Assembly: GCA_963607765.1 (NCBI GenBank)
Contig: CAVDDT010000002.1
Coordinates: 1-16,775, forward strand
Reading direction: 5' to 3'
Length of the DNA stretch: 16,775 nucleotides
From: Colivicinus sp963607765
GTDB taxonomy: Bacteria > Bacillota_I > Bacilli_A > Erysipelotrichales > Erysipelotrichaceae
The notes below the pieces were generated by a model. That model did not search any database. It was not told where the DNA came from and saw only the letters and a list, made by a program, of their open reading frames with translations. Below, one piece after another: positions 13,353 through 16,775 of the stretch. How positions within the stretch are numbered: position 1 is the stretch's first letter; the number at the start of each line of letters is the position of its first letter. The position numbers and the translations under genes are program-made.

Positions 13353-14963
13353 ATGAAATTATCTTTTCAAACAAAAGTATGTAACTGTATATACATATTA
13401 GGCATAGCATTTATAGGCATCATAAATTATTTGGATATTGAAAAAAGTAGTCCATTTATTGTTTTTGTCTTGTTTATTTTTATAGATGCTTTATGGATAA
13501 GCCAAGTTAATCGAAGAATATTTCATAAGAAGGCAAAGACTTATATTATTTCTGTGGGCATTTTGGGAGCACTATTTGTTTTTTTAAAAACAGTTAGAAT
13601 ATTGTTTTTTAAAGATGGTTCTGACATATCGCGAATACTTTGGTACTTATATATCATTCCTCAGGTATATATGGTGTTAATGATTTTTATGTCTTCACTT
13701 TATATAGGAAAAGGCAGCTATTATAAGCTTAAGAAAAGATTTACGATTCTTTATGTTTTAGCTTTTTTGATATGCTTTAGTATTATTTCTAATGATTATC
13801 ACCATTTGGCATTTACTTTTTCAAATGGTGATTATAAATATGGTGTTTTCTATTATATTTCAGTAATGTGGGTAATAATTCTTCTCTCGTTTGTTTCTAT
13901 GCTAACAGTTAGGATGTTGGCTACAGATGATAATATTAAGAAAATTTGGATGCCATTTATTCCTCTTGTGATTGCGTTTGTTTATTTTCTATTGTTTTTG
14001 GTAAATAAAGAAAACACTTTTGCGCTTTGTTTTAAGACAGCAGACATTTTTCCTATTACATTTATGGCTTATATGGAAATTCTTATTCAAACAAGATTTC
14101 TTGTTAATAATGATAATTATTCTTTGCTTTGGAAAAACTCTAGTTTAGATAGTGGTATTTTTGATGAAAATTTTAATCTTTATTTTAAGACCTTGCATGG
14201 TAAGAAGATTAGTAAGGAGAATATGCTTGCTTCAATTCAAGATGATGTATTGCTTGATGATGGAAAGACTTTGGTTAGAGGTAGTCATTTGTCTATTGGC
14301 TATGTTTATTGGTGCAAGGATATGAGCGATATTAATAGGATTAATGAAGAATTATCTGAACTCATTGACATAGTTAATGATGAAAATAGTTTAATTGAAA
14401 ACGAGAATCTTTTAAAAAAGAAGAAACAGACTATTGAGAGTAAGAAGAAACTCTATGATTATATTTCTAGTGATTTAAATTATGAACTGGTTAAGATTGA
14501 AAACATTTTGAATAGTTTGTCTTTAGATGAGACAGCTTTTGAAGATGAAATTAAGTTGGCTGGCGTTTATATGGCTTATATAAAAAGAAGAAGTAATCTA
14601 TTACTGTTAAGTAAAAATAATAGAATTATTAGTAGCCTTGAGTTAGATTTAGCTATTAAAGAAAGTATTGAATATTTGGCTTTTTATGGCTTTATTGTAT
14701 GTTTTATGCACAATGGAACTTGTAATATGAGCTGTGATAATGCTTTGGCTGTTTATAAATTTATCCAAGATGTTATTGAAAATGTTCTTCCTATAAAAGG
14801 GGCGATTATTGTTGATATCAAATACACTACCCATATTGAACTTAAGATTGAGATTAGCGCGAAAGATGTAGATATCAAGCTAATTCCAACTAAGTTTAGA
14901 TATTCTTGTGAAAAGGAAGATGATACAGTTTATATAAAACTGTTGGGTGATTTATATGATTAA
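13353..14963 (+). CDS. 7TM sensor with degenerate histidine-kinase-like tail
   Basis: The 536-aa protein starts with seven hydrophobic helices (roughly 5-27, 33-51, 62-85, 96-118, 130-148, 164-188 and 197-219), the architecture of the N-terminal 7TM module of some histidine kinases. A PAS-like region (about 245-325) and a coiled coil (about 325-365) follow. The tail (LYDYISSDLNYEL..., then MAYIKRRSNLLLL and LELDLAIKESIEYLAFYG) is laid out like a dimerisation and ATPase region. However, the expected histidine position is occupied by SSD, and no N-box asparagine or DxG/GxG motif can be found. It is therefore probably a pseudokinase or sensor partner. It overlaps the true kinase gene by 8 nt. 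The ATG at 13353 has no ribosome site; only T-rich terminator sequence precedes it. What it senses is unknown. Confidence 0.75.
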   Translation: MKLSFQTKVCNCIYILGIAFIGIINYLDIEKSSPFIVFVLFIFIDALWISQVNRRIFHKKAKTYIISVGILGALFVFLKTVRILFFKDGSDISRILWYLYIIPQVYMVLMIFMSSLYIGKGSYYKLKKRFTILYVLAFLICFSIISNDYHHLAFTFSNGDYKYGVFYYISVMWVIILLSFVSMLTVRMLATDDNIKKIWMPFIPLVIAFVYFLLFLVNKENTFALCFKTADIFPITFMAYMEILIQTRFLVNNDNYSLLWKNSSLDSGIFDENFNLYFKTLHGKKISKENMLASIQDDVLLDDGKTLVRGSHLSIGYVYWCKDMSDINRINEELSELIDIVNDENSLIENENLLKKKKQTIESKKKLYDYISSDLNYELVKIENILNSLSLDETAFEDEIKLAGVYMAYIKRRSNLLLLSKNNRIISSLELDLAIKESIEYLAFYGFIVCFMHNGTCNMSCDNALAVYKFIQDVIENVLPIKGAIIVDIKYTTHIELKIEISAKDVDIKLIPTKFRYSCEKEDDTVYIKLLGDLYD

Positions 14964-16149
14964 GTTTGATGGAATATACATACTTGTTTTATTAACTATT
15001 GGTGTGTTTATGTTTTTCGACACCTTCAATAAGCATGTAAATAATTATTTAAAGCTGCTCTTATTGTTTTATATATCATGTTGTGTAGTTGTTGAACATA
15101 GAATCCTTCATGAAGAAATTAAAAATAGTTTTCATCTAGTTGTTCTTTTGAGTGTTTTGATTATTATTTTAGGAAAACTAATTAGAGACAATGGAGAATA
15201 CATTATAAGTCAAAACGCGATAAAGGAGGGCTTTGACAAGATGGGTGATGGCGTTTGCTTCTTTGGAGAAGGTGGTACACCATATCTTGTAAATGAAAGT
15301 TTGAATAGACTCTCTGAGATTACGTTTAATAGTCAAATTACTAATGTTAACGAATTCTACAATAATATATTAAAAGGAAATGAAAATGTTACAGTGCTAC
15401 GCAAAAGCCCGTTAAACGTAAAGATTTGTGATCACGTATATAATTTTACGATTAATACTCATGTGATTGAGGGAGAAAAGATTTTGGAACTTGATGTTTA
15501 TGATGTTAATGAACAATATTTATTGAATCTTAATTTAAAGGAGAAGAAGGCTAGGGCTGATTTATTAAATAAGAAATTAAAGAGATTTGATAAAGATGTT
15601 GAAAGGCTTGTTAGCCAAGAAGAAGTGTTGAATGCTAGGGTTAGAGTACATGATGATGTCGGCAGAGTCCTTCTTTCGATTCGTTCTTATTTTGCCTTAG
15701 ATGATGATAAGAAAGATCGCAAGAAAATTGTTCCTTTCTTTAAGTATGTTGTGTCTATTTTGCTTAGAAAAGGTGATTGGATAAGTGATATAAATTCTAT
15801 TTATGTAGAAAGCGATCGTTTAAAGGTTAAGCTTCATTTAAATGGTGATTTTTCAAATGATGAAACGATTAAAGATATCTTTAAAACAGCTATCCTAGAG
15901 TGTTTAAATAATGGTGTTAAACATTCTAATTGTAAGAATTTATATTGTGATATAACTGATTTGAAAATTGTTATTTCTAATGATGGTTTTATTGATTCTA
16001 GTAAGGTTATTGAAAAAGGTGGCTTAAAGAATCTTAGGACATTAGTTGAAAACAATGGCGGTGTGATGAAGATTGAATGCGATAGAGTCTTTAAATTAAT
16101 AATTGATTTTGGAGGCAAATATGGAAAAGAAAAAGGTAATGATAGTTGA
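14956..16149 (+). CDS. Sensor histidine kinase
   Basis: The start is at ATG 14956 (397 aa), overlapping the preceding gene by 8 nt; GGGTGATT just upstream partly matches the 16S tail. Three N-terminal membrane helices (about 7-22, 31-48 and 59-76) lead to a PAS-like domain (about 88-180) and a coiled coil (185-228). The phosphoacceptor region is RVRVHDDVGR, with His232 the likely phosphorylation site. The HATPase domain shows the N-box ILECLNNGVKHS (Glu315, Asn319), a G1-like SNDG and the G2-type GGLKNLRTLVENNGG. The order and motifs fit kinases that pair with NarL/LuxR regulators, and such a gene follows with a 29-nt overlap. The kinase presumably acts with the 7TM protein encoded just before it. 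Confidence 0.88.
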   Translation: MIKFDGIYILVLLTIGVFMFFDTFNKHVNNYLKLLLLFYISCCVVVEHRILHEEIKNSFHLVVLLSVLIIILGKLIRDNGEYIISQNAIKEGFDKMGDGVCFFGEGGTPYLVNESLNRLSEITFNSQITNVNEFYNNILKGNENVTVLRKSPLNVKICDHVYNFTINTHVIEGEKILELDVYDVNEQYLLNLNLKEKKARADLLNKKLKRFDKDVERLVSQEEVLNARVRVHDDVGRVLLSIRSYFALDDDKKDRKKIVPFFKYVVSILLRKGDWISDINSIYVESDRLKVKLHLNGDFSNDETIKDIFKTAILECLNNGVKHSNCKNLYCDITDLKIVISNDGFIDSSKVIEKGGLKNLRTLVENNGGVMKIECDRVFKLIIDFGGKYGKEKGNDS

Positions 16150-16753
16150 TGACCAGTTTATTGCTAGAGAATTATTTGAATACTATATCAAGAGCAGTGA
16201 AAATTATTGCTTAGAGGTTTCTCTAGATTCTGCTTATAAGGTAATGGATTATCTTAAAACCAATAAGTGCGACCTTATTTTAATGGATATTTTAATGTCT
16301 GATGGTTCTAATGGCTTACTTGTTAGCGAACAAATAAAAAAAGAATATCCAGATATTAAGATTATCATTATTACCTCTATGCCTGAGGCTAGTTGGCTTA
16401 AGCGAGCTAGAGAAATTGGTGTTGAGGGTTTTTGGTATAAGGAGATTTCAAAGGAAACAATTTTAGAAGTGATGGATAAGGTTATAAGTGGCAACAACGT
16501 ATATCCAGATAATACGCCTGAGGTTAAGCTTGGAAATGCGAAAAGTAGTGAGTTTACCGAAAAGGAACTTGAGGTATTAAGACTTATGACCAAGGGTTTT
16601 TCTAATAGTGTAATTGCTTCTAAACTTTATGTTTCAGAGAATACGGTTAAGACGCATATTCAACATATGCTTGATAAAACCGGCTGTAACAATAGGACTG
16701 AACTGGCTATTTTGGCTAGAGTAAGTGGTATAGCTATTGATATTGATGACTAA
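16121..16753 (+). CDS. LuxR/NarL-family response regulator
   Basis: This 210-aa transcription factor starts at ATG 16121, with GGAGG 5 nt upstream, inside the 3' end of the kinase gene. The receiver domain has the acidic pair Asp10/Asp11, the phosphoacceptor Asp56 (LILMDIL), Thr85 (IIITS) and Lys107 (FWYKE). The C-terminal helix-turn-helix (about 145-203) carries FTEKELEVLRLMTKG, NSVIASKLYVSENTVKTHIQHML and NRTELAILA, standard for the LuxR/NarL type. All activation residues are intact. It should be phosphorylated by the kinase upstream and bind DNA as a dimer. The repeated inverted elements at 10219-10300 are an attractive but unproven local target. Confidence 0.93.
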   Translation: MEKKKVMIVDDQFIARELFEYYIKSSENYCLEVSLDSAYKVMDYLKTNKCDLILMDILMSDGSNGLLVSEQIKKEYPDIKIIIITSMPEASWLKRAREIGVEGFWYKEISKETILEVMDKVISGNNVYPDNTPEVKLGNAKSSEFTEKELEVLRLMTKGFSNSVIASKLYVSENTVKTHIQHMLDKTGCNNRTELAILARVSGIAIDIDD

Positions 16754-16775
16754 AAGAGACAAAATGTCTCTTTTT
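16752..16775 (+). terminator. Terminator after the response regulator gene
   Basis: AAAAGAGACA (16752-16761) pairs perfectly with TGTCTCTTTT (16765-16774) around AAA, starting inside the stop codon. The window ends in the T-run. The A-rich left arm would also let it work on the other strand. Confidence 0.9.

Noticed and set aside
14947..14955. GTG start for the histidine kinase
   Set aside because: It would add three residues but use up the only 16S-matching bases (GGGTGAT); the ATG at 14956 is more likely.
16103..16120. Longer N-terminus for the response regulator
   Set aside because: The upstream start lacks a ribosome site, while ATG 16121 follows GGAGG and gives the normal MEKKKVMIVDD receiver start.

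Overview
The window is AT-rich DNA from a low-GC Gram-positive bacterium that uses the standard genetic code. The evidence is strong AGGAGG-type ribosome sites, rho-independent terminators, a guanine-class purine riboswitch on xpt, a nupNOPQ-type nucleoside transporter, a B. subtilis-type ydjGHI module and a one-piece tmRNA. A gut or oral Erysipelotrichia/Bacilli-type Firmicute fits best; the genus cannot be read from the sequence. No phage or plasmid backbone is visible, and the window looks chromosomal.

Left part (1-1800): the end of a type II-like CRISPR array (36-bp repeats, 30-bp spacer; no cas genes in the window), a terminator, a leftward gene fusing a membrane domain to an O6-methylguanine methyltransferase (Ogt) domain, a decayed membrane-protein gene with two frameshifts, and a leftward tRNA-Leu(GAG).

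Purine salvage block (1860-7620): a guanine-class riboswitch with readable antiterminator and terminator, then xpt (xanthine phosphoribosyltransferase), a Bmp/PnrA-type lipoprotein, a double ABC ATPase and two permeases. The layout implies import of a purine nucleoside or base plus salvage, shut off when guanine or hypoxanthine is plentiful. RNA hairpins flank the lipoprotein gene, so it may be made in excess over the rest of the transporter. The operon ends in a bidirectional terminator shared with a leftward Sel1-repeat gene.

Middle (8000-10300): ssrA (tmRNA) with promoter and terminator. Next come four perfect 13-bp direct repeats at an exact 23-bp period, directly in front of an AAA ATPase (AAA_14/DUF4143) whose C-terminal half keeps a PD-(D/E)XK nuclease-like D...E-x-K signature. 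A leftward 47-aa small gene with its own good promoter and ribosome site follows.

Right part (10300-16775): a ydjI-ydjG-ydjH-like envelope module (SPFH protein with zinc ribbon, double zinc-ribbon membrane protein, TPM-domain protein), with no pspA beside it. Downstream of a weak terminator is a three-gene signalling unit: a 7TM protein with an apparently inactive kinase-like tail, a histidine kinase and a LuxR/NarL-type response regulator, closed by a strong terminator. Joint action of the envelope module and the signalling unit is inferred only from adjacency and orientation.

The best candidates for something undescribed are the 23-bp-period repeat array with its ATPase/nuclease-like gene, the membrane-anchored Ogt fusion, the Ydj module next to a pseudokinase/kinase/regulator triad, and a short tracrRNA-like segment just after the CRISPR array.
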